This document shows positions 13,318 through 23,842 of a DNA stretch of 64,000 bases, one piece after another. Both the position numbers and the translations under genes were made by a program. The notes below the pieces were generated by a model. It saw only the letters and a list, made by a program, of their open reading frames with translations. It searched no databases and was not told the DNA's origin. This DNA comes from Thalassia testudinum (lineage: Eukaryota > Streptophyta > Magnoliopsida > Alismatales > Hydrocharitaceae). The first letter of the stretch is position 1, and every line of letters begins with the position of its first letter. The DNA lies in assembly GCA_037157565.1 (NCBI GenBank), contig JAZHRO010000063.1, positions 12,134,001-12,198,000 of the forward strand, read 5' to 3'.

Positions 13318-14758
13318 ATGGATCCTTCCACATCCTATTCGCACTTCCACTCCTACCCTCCTACCACTACTTATTCCCAAAATGATTATTGTTCCAACCA
13401 GACTTATTCTCATCCATCTTCTAGTTAGAATAATTCTGATTGGGAATACAGTTCTGGACCTCCGTGTTCAAAGTCTAACCCTGGACACCATAATCTTGAT
13501 TCTTATCCTTCTCCGAGCTACATCGATTATAGATCACCATCCTCATTTGGACAACCTAGTATGATCTACAATTAAGAAGGATATGCTGATCCCTACCCTT
13601 CCTCATATTACAATGCATATAGGTGGCCACCCCTCTTTGAATAACCTAAAATGACCTATTATCATGGAGGGTGTCAAGAACCTCGATTCCTTGACTTCCC
13701 CAGATTGAACCCAAATCCACCCAACCTTGAACCAAACCATTTGGTTCAGGTTAACCAGGTCCAAGATAAGGTGTTGGCTAACTTAAGGAATACCATACAA
13801 TCTTTAGAAGCTTAGCCAACACCTTGCACTGAAGAATTGGAGCCCCTGATTAAAATGATTGACAATCTTAACAAGTATTTGTTGGATTGGCTCCAGGATG
13901 TTAAGGATAAAGGCTCGGGTGAGTTTTTACTTGGGAAGTTATCAAAATTGAGGATGAGATTTGTGATTGCTCTAGTCCAATCTTGGGAGGATTCCCAAGA
14001 TGAACCCCTGATAGGAGAGATAATGTCAGAATCCGCTGAGGCACCTGTAGGGGGACAAGTTTACTAGACCAAGGTTGACCAGGTTCTAGAGCAATTAAAT
14101 AAGGATGAATTGATTTCTTCACCTGAGATCCCTAAGCCAGGGTACGAGGAAACTATGTCTCCATGGAACAAAAAGTGATTGATGATTTTGAGACATACAT
14201 TAATGCGGATTTAGAATTCTTTGATTCTAAAGGTGAAGAAGCATTATACGAAGTCTCACATGAGTTTACATAGCATGATTTTACTGAGACGACTGGGCTA
14301 GAGGAATTTGATAAATTATTTGATGGCCCTAAAATTGAGGAACTTGATCCTGTTGGGGCTCGCATGGTGGATTTAGATCCTGATTTCATGAAGGATTCAA
14401 TTCAAAGTCCCATTCCTCAATTACACCCCTTTGAGCATATTGATGATTTTGTTTTTGAGATCACTAGACCTAAGTCAATTCTGATTAAGCAACAAATCTT
14501 AGACTTGGACATTTTAGATGGGGTGATTAATATGCAGGAGGTCCCAGGATTCGAAATTCTCAATGAGGAGGATAGGAATTGGGAAATGATGATTTGGGAA
14601 GCCAATTCCGGAGGAAGTAAAAGATCGAGTCTAAGGGTGCCTAATTGTTTGAAATCACCAACCTTCTACTAGGACCCTTATGACTTTGACTAAGAGGATG
14701 TCCAACTTAAGAACACATTCATTGATTATCTTTTTGAGCTTGATCTCTCTGTTATTTG
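13318..14758 (+). pseudogene. Degraded acidic coding region of E1, no known domain
   Basis: The ATG at 13318 lies where the gag ATG lies in E2. The frame runs to about 14167, then continues one frame over to 14758 after a shift in an A run (about 14165-14171). The first third is rich in Ser, Pro and Tyr, the rest strongly acidic. In-frame stops before the shift are TAG or TAA where a C-to-T change in CAG or CAA would suffice, and flanking codons still read as protein. No gag, protease, RT or integrase motif is visible. It may be a very diverged gag or an unrelated acquired gene; function unknown. The codon-like signal is clear, the identity is not. Confidence 0.6.
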
Positions 14759-16372
14759 ACATTTTGGACTTGGGTAGCATCCTCACAAATCGCAGGCTCA
14801 ACCCCGCTTGCATACTGATCTCAGGTTTTGGATAATTTTTATCCAGAACCTTAGATATACTCAATCATGGGGTATGGTTCTGCATCATAATCTGGTCCAC
14901 ATCTGTGGACATCTACTAGCATGTCTTGAGGCAAATCTTTTTATTCTAATTCTGACCTGCACCTGTGAATTCTTTATTTCTTCTTCTTTGTATAGTGTGC
15001 CTAGCTGAAGGCATTAAATTCAGCACGTATACAGATTCTTTTCATTTCAGAGCCGACTTGTTATTCATGCAATTCAGGTGCTTTCTACTCTACTCCACTC
15101 TTTTTCATGTCTTTTTAATACAATGAGGATATTACATCAGTTAGGCATGGGGGGTGGATTCATTTCTGAATCATTTTGTCAGCTTTGTGAAATTCTTGTA
15201 AATTCTACTTAATTTTCTCTTTATTAAAAAAAATTGAATTAAGAAAGAATAATTGGTCATTAGGATTTTTCAACCTTAGGGAATAATACAGTAGGATTTG
15301 AACACTTAGACTCTTCATGTCTTTAGGCTTAATCAGCCTGGGTGTTCACTAAAATGTGGATTTGTTTATCAAGTCCTCACCATTCTGAATTTACTTCAAT
15401 TTGGTTAAATAAGTTGGGGTGATAAGTACATGACTTATCAACCCACCCTCTGACTTGAGGGGATTTTAAGTCTAATCATCTACACACTAGTTGCACTGAC
15501 TCGCTTTTTGGCAATTTTTGTGGAAATTGGGTAGCTAATGAACCTTTTAGGGTGGTATGGCTTATAAGTTATTGTGGGTAACAACTCATTAGTAGGTTGT
15601 CCAGAGCCCAGTCACACGACCATTCTTTTCCTACTGCCTTTAGGTAAATCCTAGATCAGTGAAGCCACCCACTTAAAAAAAATGGAAAAAAAAGAAAAAT
15701 ATCCAAAAAAAAGAAAAGGAGAAAAGGAAAGAAAAAGAAATAAACCACACTTCACCGCACGAGTATGGCTGGAAAGTTATCGTGGGTAACAACCCATTGG
15801 TAGGTTGTCCAGAACCCAGCTCAAGAAATGCACGTATAATTCCAAAACACTTAAGAAGAAGTGAAGAAGTAGAATAAGCCAGGGAGATATACACTGGGTT
15901 TTCCCCTGTGTTGACCCCATAAAAATAAAAGTAGGGAGAAAGCTACCGGTCAAATAGATACACCTTTAGGCATAATTTTTTTTCAAGGTCACCTAGGGGT
16001 GTAGAAACCCGAAGTCCGTTCTAATCGCCGATCAGTGAGTCTATCACATTTCACACAAACATGCTTAGACTTAGGGTTCTCTTCAAGTCTTTGGTGGGTT
16101 GAGTGGCCGTAGAAAGTTTCTCCGAAACCCTAAACTCAAAAATCCAAAAAAAAATTAGAAAAGAAGAAAAAGATCCTTCTTCGAATAAGGCGAGGGCTTA
16201 AGGCAGTTTGCATTTTGACAGTCACCCAGGCACTGTTGTGTCTTTGTAGTTTAGGTCTTAGTTGAAATGTCTAAGTGTTGAAAAATAACTTTTGCCCAAG
16301 AAATATGACCTAATTCTCTTATAAATAGCATGTAGTTTTGCTAGGGACTAGCAAAAGATAGTCATGGGGGTG
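14759..16372 (+). other. E1 3' noncoding region with polypurine tract
   Basis: About 1.6 kb without a usable reading frame, closely related to 60507-61916 of E2. It contains the post-pol phrase at 15000-15030, an A-rich tract (15677-15741), two copies of a paired-hairpin motif (listed separately) and the polypurine tract ending GTCATGGGGGTG immediately before the 3' LTR. No env-like frame was found. Confidence 0.75.
15568..15818 (+). repeat. Twin hairpin motif in E1 3' region
   Basis: Two copies (15568-15612 and 15776-15818) of a roughly 44-base motif. Each can fold as two consecutive small hairpins: GTTATCGTGGGTAAC (six-pair stem, one G-T pair) and CAACCCATTGGTAGGTTG (five-pair stem). The A-rich tract lies between the copies. 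E2 has the same arrangement at 61087-61130 and 61305-61347. Its conservation while nearby sequence drifts suggests an RNA-level role. Confidence 0.7.
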
Positions 16373-18235
16373 TGATGTAAACATGTTTATATCACATAAA
16401 CTGTCTATTTATGTTTGTTCTTAGGCGTAGAGTTGCATCATACATTATAAATATTGCATGATATGCATCATCTTGCATTTAGGTTAGGTTGTATAAATTT
16501 TTATGTTAATTTTCTCTTTTTGTGGTCAGGTAACAAGGTGACATTTAATCGGGGCCTCAAATTGAAGATCCAATTATACGGATTTGATCAGGGCGACGAT
16601 CGGAATTTAACAACTCCAGGACCGCCCCAATTGGACTTTCATAGCATTAGATATAGTCCGAGAAAGATCAGAGGTCAAGGGCCAAGATGGTGTCAATCCA
16701 CACTTCAGATGACAAATCCGACTGCACAGATGGGTTCAGATCGACGATCACAGCCCAACGGTGTGAAAATCGGTCCAATCCGACATCCGTGGCACCATCT
16801 ACAACTCAATGAAGATGGACGACCATGATGGCACCATGTGGTGCCATCATAGTCACCCAGCACCGGCCGCTACACTTCTTCTTCGCCTGCTCGATGAACC
16901 TCGGCCGTTGGATGCCCATCCAACAGCCAAGAACTTGCCACGTCGCACCTTATGCGACGCTCTCATCTTCTGACGGTGCGGGCGAGGCAAGATTTAAGCC
17001 GTTGGATTGAGATCCAACGACTAAGGGCACGAATGCGTTACACGCAAAACGCAACAAAGAACGACTGTGGTGCATTGGTGAAGCATCTTCTCTCGAAGAA
17101 GAGGCGCGGGTTTGAGCCCCGTGAGCCTCAAATTGAGCGAGGGGCGTAGGTGCGGTTGAATTCAGACGTCGAATGCGTGATGTGTGGCAGCAAGGGCGCC
17201 ATGTGGTGCAACAGATTATTGAGGATCGGGTACGAGCATGATGACGAGCGATCCAACGTGCCATCGCACGCAGGCGCATGCTGCAGCTGAAGATGAAGCA
17301 ACGCTTGTGCATTTTAAGCCGTCCAATCTTGTGATAGGATGGCTGAAAGTGCACGAACTTGCGTAGGCGTTGGGTGAAAGGAGTAGAAGCAGTAGGCGCG
17401 GGCGAGTGCACAAAGCCCACATTCAGGCCTTTAGTGATGCTTAAATTCATCTCTAAAGGCCCTTGCATTAATGTTTTTAACATAAAAAGACCTAATTGTC
17501 CTCAATCCCTACAACTATAAAAGGAGACCTTTACCACATGAATTCTTCATCCCTTCCTCTCTTCTCTCACCCCCTCCAAAGATCTAAGAGCTTGTCCCAA
17601 ACCCGGGATGCTCCTCTAGAGTTAAAAATATAATTTTTCCACCTTCTCATCCCTTTCGTGGAGCATTTCGCGGTGGTCCTCTCACTGCCATTCGAGAAGC
17701 AGATCCTGCTACGATGTCGTCCTGCCCCGTTCTCCATTGTCCTTCATCGTTCTCCTTCATTCTACATCTCACCACCTTCATCCGGGTGCTCCGTCATTGC
17801 GGCTCGTCCTCCAAGCAGCCGTCAAGGAGGATAACTTCTCTCCACCTTCTTTCACCACTTTCTAGTGTAGATTTCCTGCTTTCTAGCATAGTGAGTAGTT
17901 GTAGCAAGTAGTTGTAATGAACATTGCTTTATGATAATGAAATCCATGTTTATTCTATCTCTGTTTTCTCTTTATTTGTAATATTCTCTTTCTTTCTTCT
18001 ATTATTTATTCTTTAAGTAGATAGCTAGTTTAGATTCAATTCGACCGGCTAATCTACTTCGTGACAAATAAAACAAACACGATTTTTAATCAAATGTTTG
18101 CCTCCCTGTGTTCAACCTTGAATTCTTTTTGAGTTTCGGTTAAATTTATCTGTTGATGATTTTTCTCGCAGATCACACTACAACGACGTGTTTTCAAAGC
18201 TCAACTTCCATTTGCGCAGATTTTTTGATTCAACA
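16373..18235 (+). repeat. E1 3' LTR (LTR A family)
   Basis: Second LTR of E1, 1863 bases, begins TGATGTAAACATG and ends GATTCAACA, followed by the AGCTC duplication. TATA box TATAAAAG at 17517-17524. Differences from the 5' LTR are mostly transitions, as expected for old methylated DNA. The G-box module at 16827-16848 reads CATG in the centre in place of CACGTG. Confidence 0.92.
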
Positions 18236-20073
18236 AGCTCCATAATCAATCGAATCAAAGTCAGAAGAGAGATACTTGGTACAAGGTCCAACTACAAATT
18301 CAGAATATATCAAGAGGAATCTACAATTTCTACCTCTTTAAATAATTGAATGCATGTCAAGATGTGGAAGGTGAATCAAGATTGGAAAGAAGAGGTGTTG
18401 CTGATCAGAGTATGGTGCAAAAGAATCAAAATTGTGCAAGGCTTATGATTTGACATATGCTTGGCCTTGGGGAGGATCGGGATAAGCACACCTCTGGGTA
18501 GGTACATTCTTAGGATTTAGTTCAGTCTGAGATGGTAGTGAGTGTGATTGACGAGGTGCAGTCAAGTGTATTAGCTGTGCTCTCATATCAACTATTGTCA
18601 CATCCTATTTTTGCTTCATAGCTATGTTCTATTGCTGCATTCCAGCAAGTGATTTCATGATTAATCCCAATTGCCCATCTTGTGTTGGCCCAGATTGAGA
18701 GTGCTAGGTAGGCCTTGGTTGGGGTTGCTGGTAGGCACGTGAAGGATATCCGTGTTGTGGTGGAGGTGGTGCTTGGGTCAAGTTTTGAAGTGGTGGTGTA
18801 GAAGGTTTAGAAGGTTGGTCTTTGTGAATTTCCCGAGCACTAGAAATTTGGATGATTACGCCATCTACGATTATAGGTTTGAGAATGTGGATCATTATGA
18901 ATGGCGTGGAGCTCCTTTGAAGCTTTGGGAAGTGCAGGGAAATCAAAATATGGAGGAACAAAGGTTCCTCCGACCGGTGGTGAAAGATAGTGCAGTGAAT
19001 AATCATAGTGTGGTGGTGGAGTCACAGAAAGGTTATTCATAGTTTTCCACCCTGTAGGAAACTAAGTGTGATGTGCTAGTGACTAAGAAGAAGAAGATGG
19101 TTTAGATAGGAATTTTCACACTTCATCTACTTCTCTATTAAGCCCACTTTATCCAGTTGACTGATCACAATCTCCATGTCGCGTGTGTTGGATTGGCTTC
19201 ATGTAACCCAATGTGTGAATGGGAATGCGAGGATCTTCTATTAAAAATGCTTATCGAAGTGTTATTATTAATGGAATTCTCAGCCATATCTTCGAAGAGC
19301 TTGAAGGCGGAATCCTCATTTCAACATAGGAAATTGCCTCCACAAGCAGCATCTACAAAATTCTATGTGTCATCATGGAACCCATGATAGAAGATCTTGA
19401 CCTATTGCCAGCGTAGGACTCCATGGTGTGGACATTTTCTTAGAAGCTCATGGAATCTCTCCCAAGCCTCGTGTATCTATTCTCTTGAGTTCTGTGTTAA
19501 AGTAGTGGTGGCATGCCTCAAAGCATTTGTGTGGCCTACAGGGAAATACTTTTTTACGAACTCATGTTCCAAAGGAGACTAGTTTTCTATCGGTGTAGTC
19601 TAAGATAAAGTGTGGTACCAAAAGGTTGCCTTATCCTTTAATGAAAAGGAGAACTCATGAGAAGAGTGTGTTGATCATGGCCTTGCGGACCCAAGATTTG
19701 AGCAAGATTTTTCAACTCCACTAAATGCTAAAAAGGGTCCTCAGAAGCAAGACCATGGAAGTGAGGGATAAGAGCTATGATGCTTGGCTTCAGTTCAGTA
19801 GCACAACCTCCAATGAGAAATCCAACCACAGGCATAATGGGTGCAACTGCGGGATTATAGTAATCCCGTAGCTGAGGTCTACAAGCCTGGGGTTGGGGTT
19901 CGTTAATAAATGAACAGCTTCAGTAAGCTGTTGCACCTGTTGTGTAATTGTATTCATTTGAAGTTGTGTTTTATGCAAATGTTGCAGATTTGGTGGTGCA
20001 CCTCACTCCGATTGAGGTTGGTTAGGAAAGTTAAGGTAAGGAGGAGGTGGAAAATGTTGTGGAGGTGGATGAC

Positions 20074-22301
20074 TGCATAGCAATCATAGGACTTAATGAC
20101 CTAAATTGAGTTAGATCTTAGCATAACTTAGAAGTAATTCATGCATTAGTTGCATACTATGCATTCTTATTGCTTTTCTTAGCTATTCATGAAATAATGC
20201 CATATTTATGTATTGATTAGTGAATAATTTGGCTTACAGGTAATAAAAGCTTAGGAGATGGCCTGAAGCTAGATAGAAGATGGATAGAAGCTGGATAGAA
20301 GATGGATAGAAGCTGGATAGAGGCTAGAGCTGCAACAGAGCTGGAGCTAAACCCTGGAATAAAGCTGCAAATAAAGCTGAAGACAGAGAGTAGGAAGAGG
20401 TATACTAGACTACTTGTAGGATTTAAATGTTAAAATTAAAGTATGAGGAACTTAGGACAACCCTGCACCTATCCCTAGTCCTTAGGATAACCCTATCCAC
20501 CTTCCCATAGCTAAGCCATCCTCCTATTAGGTCATTTTAGCCTAGAACAACCAAAAACCACTTTCCAGCCCACCTCTGGACATCTAGACAGTGTGCTGGG
20601 CATCCAATCTCTATAGAAGCCCCAGCCAGAACCTCGACTCTAGTACTATTTCAGAATTGGACATCCAACCTATCCCTCAGATGTCCAACTTTGAAGTATA
20701 AGTCATCTAACCTACTTCCCAGATGTTTGGAGGTCACCTCCAGTTCCTGTTTTGGAATTAGAAGCTATATCTTGCTTCTTTAGGCCTAAGAACCCTACTA
20801 TACACCTTAGGAAACCTATTTAGAGACACCCTAAGCCTAGTACACTATCACTAGCCCCTCCTAAGAACCTAATTAGGTTCTCACTAAGCCCAATTGACTC
20901 AGTAGAAGTAAATCGAACCCTGCTTATCTAATTGGACTCATGGAACCCAATTAGATCCTAATTTCAACCCATGCAAGTCTAATTGGACTCAGTTAGAGTC
21001 CAATTGACTCACACACAACCTAATTGAGAATTCTCTCTTTGAATTGCACACACATTGGCCCAATTAAACTTGCGATAAGTTTAATTGGATCTACCACTTT
21101 AGTAATAGGTTGTATGAACCTATTTTTAGGACCTTTACCTAGACCCAATACCTAGACCTATTTGACTCAATCTAGACCTACCTTAGCCATCAACCTAACC
21201 GCCACCCAACCCACCACAGTTGGTGTCCGCACACCCTTAGGTGGAACCAACTTGAAGTCCAAAGCCACCACAACCTAGTCCACGACCAACTCAACTCCTC
21301 TCCACTAAAATAGGATCTAAGAAGACCCCTTCCACCCTCCACTTGATGCCACCTAGCCTCTTCTAGAGTCTTCTTCCATGCCATCTAAGAAGACCTCTCC
21401 AAGTCTATAAAAAGCCATCACTTGTGGTCGCCCAACCCATTCATTATCTCCTCCATAGTGTCCACCTCCACGGTCTTCAACCCTCCTCCACAAGCTCCAC
21501 CACCTCCATCCTCGAGAGGCTAGCCACCACACCTTGGCCGTCCTCCTTCCCTCCTGCCACCTCCAGCCACACGGCCACTAGAGCCCACCTTAAGTGCCCC
21601 GTTTTCCCGTAGTATTAATTGTTCTTCATGCTTTTAATTTCTTGCATCTTTTCCTGCTTAGTAGTGTAGTAATACTGCCTTCCAGAGTGCATGCATATGC
21701 TCTCCATGGGTTGCATGCATGCATCTCTCTAAGCGGCATAGACGGGCCATCATACCCAAGGTCTTATCACTCTCATCCTACAGTACCGATGGCTTTGCGA
21801 GTGTTCCTGATGGGATGAGCTTCTGTTAGAGTAGATCTACTAGTTTCCAATTCCTTGTATAAGCATTCCTCTAGAGTTGATTGTAAATGATATGATTAAG
21901 TGAAATGAAATTCTTATTATCATTAATTGGATCATAGTCACTTTTTATGCGAATAAAAATGTTGATTTTAGAAAATCTAAATGATTTCTTGCTAGATAGG
22001 AATTCAGTAAAAAATTTGAGAATAGTCGAAGTAGTGCGAACGGAAGCCCATACCTTCACGTTCGTTATCTTTTTAACTCACGCATGTGCTTCGCATAAAC
22101 AACGCAACCGACGAATCCTATTTTTGCATTATAGAAACCAAAATGCGATTTTAAGCAAGTAGAAAAATCAAGATCATCTTCGCAAAAATACACTTCCCTA
22201 AGATCAACCGGGACTCACCAAGTCGTTAAAAATTGTTGTTTGAATCATATTTCACATCTATGCTACGACTTAATTAATCAAACTCGCAATTTCCCATTTC
22301 A
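20074..22301 (+). mobile_element. Solo LTR B in the E4 gag
   Basis: It begins TGCATAGCAATCATAGG and ends TTTCA. A diverged relative lies on the minus strand at 56584-60372, with the same length once its insert is removed. A TATA box (TATAAAAA, 21406-21413) and a U5 phrase GGGACTCACCAAGTCG support LTR identity. A GACGTC-like cluster (GGACATCTAG, TGGACATCC and similar) lies at 20577-20740. A short minisatellite is at 20265-20333. The two halves of the E4 gag fit on either side, but no clear target duplication is seen (ATGAC against ATAGT). Confidence 0.72.
20265..20333 (+). repeat. Minisatellite in LTR B
   Basis: About two and a half copies of a unit near 22-24 bases built from GATGGATAGAAGCTGGATAG. 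The related LTR B copy has, at the same relative place (60156-60200), a repeat with a different unit (CAGATCCAGCTTCAGATC on the plus strand), so the position is prone to repeat turnover. Confidence 0.6.
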
Positions 22302-22521
22302 ATAGTGGTGGAGGTGGGTGATGTACGAAGTGAGGAGGATGATCTTCAAAATCCTCATACTGTGCAGAATCATGGTCATCCTTGGGATGAATGGAATGGT
22401 GGATGGGTATTTAAGGCTCGAGAGGTAAAGGATTGGAAATGGAAGGCATAGAGGAAGTGGCTTGGGCATCAGCACCCAAGGGAGGTACAAGTGATGGGTT
22501 TTGGGATCTCCTACCGTCCAT

Positions 22522-23757
22522 GAGTTTAGTTTTTGAAAACACATCCTAAAATAGTCACAAAACTCACAACGGTATCTCAAATCTCAATCACAATCAAACA
22601 AAAATCAGAAATCCCAATCTCACAGTATCAAGACCAATCTATCAATCAAGCGAGATACATCATGAATTTTTCCTAAGATTTTCTATGACAAATAGTTTTG
22701 TGCAAAAAAATATCTCAATGCAATTCTACTCATCCTATAAGAAACCTAGCAGAGTGCAAACCTCTATAATCCACCGAGAATCTGGATAAGACCGGCGTGC
22801 GACTCCAGATCCATGTGGGTGCATAGAAAGATGAGATAGAATCAGTGTATTTGTACCTTATGTGATCGTGTAGTGTGTACATGATAAGCAATCAACAGAA
22901 TGTAGAGATGAAATCTCATACAAGGTATCAAGCAAATTATTGAATCTCCTTTTTTATTTAGATTTGAATTCTTAGGAGTGTTTTTTAGGCATATGGTCTT
23001 GCTTTTGTCTTTTGCAAACAAGTGATCATCTAGTTTAGCTTAGTCAAATGCAAGAGATGGTAGGAGCTAAGGACGAATAGAAAATGCGTATTTGGATCCA
23101 GCACTCTACAAGTAATGCAAATTTGATAAGAAAGTAAATCTAGTTGGAAAACTACAAACCTAAGTATGGAATGCCTAAGTAATGCTATTGCTAGACAAGA
23201 AGTAATGAAGTCTTTTTGGTATTTTTGATTTTCTTTTTTGCTTTGGATTTTCTAATGCAACAAACATAATCAAATCGAAAAGAAAAGCGAATCAGAAAAC
23301 CAAATCAGTGAGAGAGACAGGGAAAGAAATCACAAAGTCCACAGTCCATATTATTACAACTGATGTGTGAGAACAAGCTCTCACAACTTATACCTAATAA
23401 TGAATCCTATATATATACTTAAGCCTAAGTTCTAATAAATATACTACTTTAGAAAGCAAGAAACAACAGCTCTAGGTCGAGGTCAACTCCACCAGGAAGT
23501 CGAGTCAAAGCCACAGCATCTCCTCTAGGAAGTAGAAACTCCACCAGGAAGCAAACACTCCTACTCCACCTCAAGTGCTGTAAAAACAACAAATGATTAG
23601 TAAGAAAATTATATACAAAACAAATAAAACAATATAATGAATCAAAGAATATGTATACAAGAAATAATTTGAATAAAAGAATGAATGAATACAAAGAAAA
23701 CAAAAATATACACAAAAGAAAGAATAAAAGATAAATTTTGGCATATAGAGAGTTGCC
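22522..23757 (-). other. E4 leader
   Basis: Noncoding region between primer site and gag ATG, read on the minus strand. It includes a pyrimidine-rich stretch ending TTTTTACAG (near 23580), resembling a 3' splice site, followed by GGTGGAG; E1 and E2 have a similar arrangement in their leaders. The chance frame at 23449-23805 is not a gene. Confidence 0.55.
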
Positions 23758-23775
23758 TCCCTTGCAACGATGCCA
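23758..23775 (-). other. E4 primer binding site, tRNA-Asp type
   Basis: On the minus strand it reads TGGCATCGTTGCAAGGGA, a degraded match to the tRNA-Asp complement. It places the 5' LTR of E4 immediately to the right, at 23781. Confidence 0.7.
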
Positions 23776-23780
23776 AAAAA

Positions 23781-23842
23781 TGATTGAATCCATTCGACAC
23801 ATCATAAAATCGCACCATTATTGGGTTTGAATCCTCGGCAAC
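23781..23842 (-). other. Remnant of the E4 5' LTR, or a double junction
   Basis: On the minus strand this 62-base stretch ends CAATCA just before the E4 primer site, so it looks like the last bases of the E4 5' LTR, cut off by insertion of E5. However its first bases, GTTGCCGAGGA, nearly equal the E5 primer site second half (GTTCCCGAGGA at 45634-45644). It may therefore be a fused remnant of two elements. Confidence 0.45.

Larger units (their letters stand above)
8574..18235 (+). mobile_element. E1: non-autonomous Athila-type LTR retrotransposon
   Basis: A complete element: LTRs at 8574-10413 and 16373-18235, a tRNA-Asp primer site, a GCATGGGGG-type polypurine tract and a perfect AGCTC target duplication (8569-8573 and 18236-18240). 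Without the nested LTR C, the internal region is about 4.2 kb and has no recognisable protease, RT, RNase H or integrase. It holds instead one degraded coding region (13318-14758). Leader, 3' noncoding region and LTR ends resemble those of E2, so it was probably mobilised by proteins of an E2-like partner. It is inserted in E4, just beyond the gag region. Confidence 0.92.
18300..22521 (-). pseudogene. gag: E4 gag pseudogene, split by solo LTR B
   Basis: Minus-strand gag in two blocks, 22521-22302 and 20073-18300. It starts MDGRRSQNP, matching the N-termini of the other gags here (MLRRRS, MFGRRS, MHGCRS). A proline-rich stretch is broken by LTR B. The C-terminal part has the proline/glutamine-rich run seen around 18770-18700 and a tail (PSQTELNPKN region, near 18500) typical of Athila gags. 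Stops and frameshifts are frequent. No protease or pol follows: across the E1 insertion the sequence passes to 3' noncoding DNA at 8573, so E4 appears to be a gag-only derivative. GAG forms the cytoplasmic particle that packages element RNA. Confidence 0.7.

Noticed and set aside
20069..22306. Target duplication for LTR B at 20074-22301
   Set aside because: Candidate flanks ATGAC and ATAGT match at two of five bases; alternative boundaries give GTGGA/GTGGT but need an unusual LTR start.
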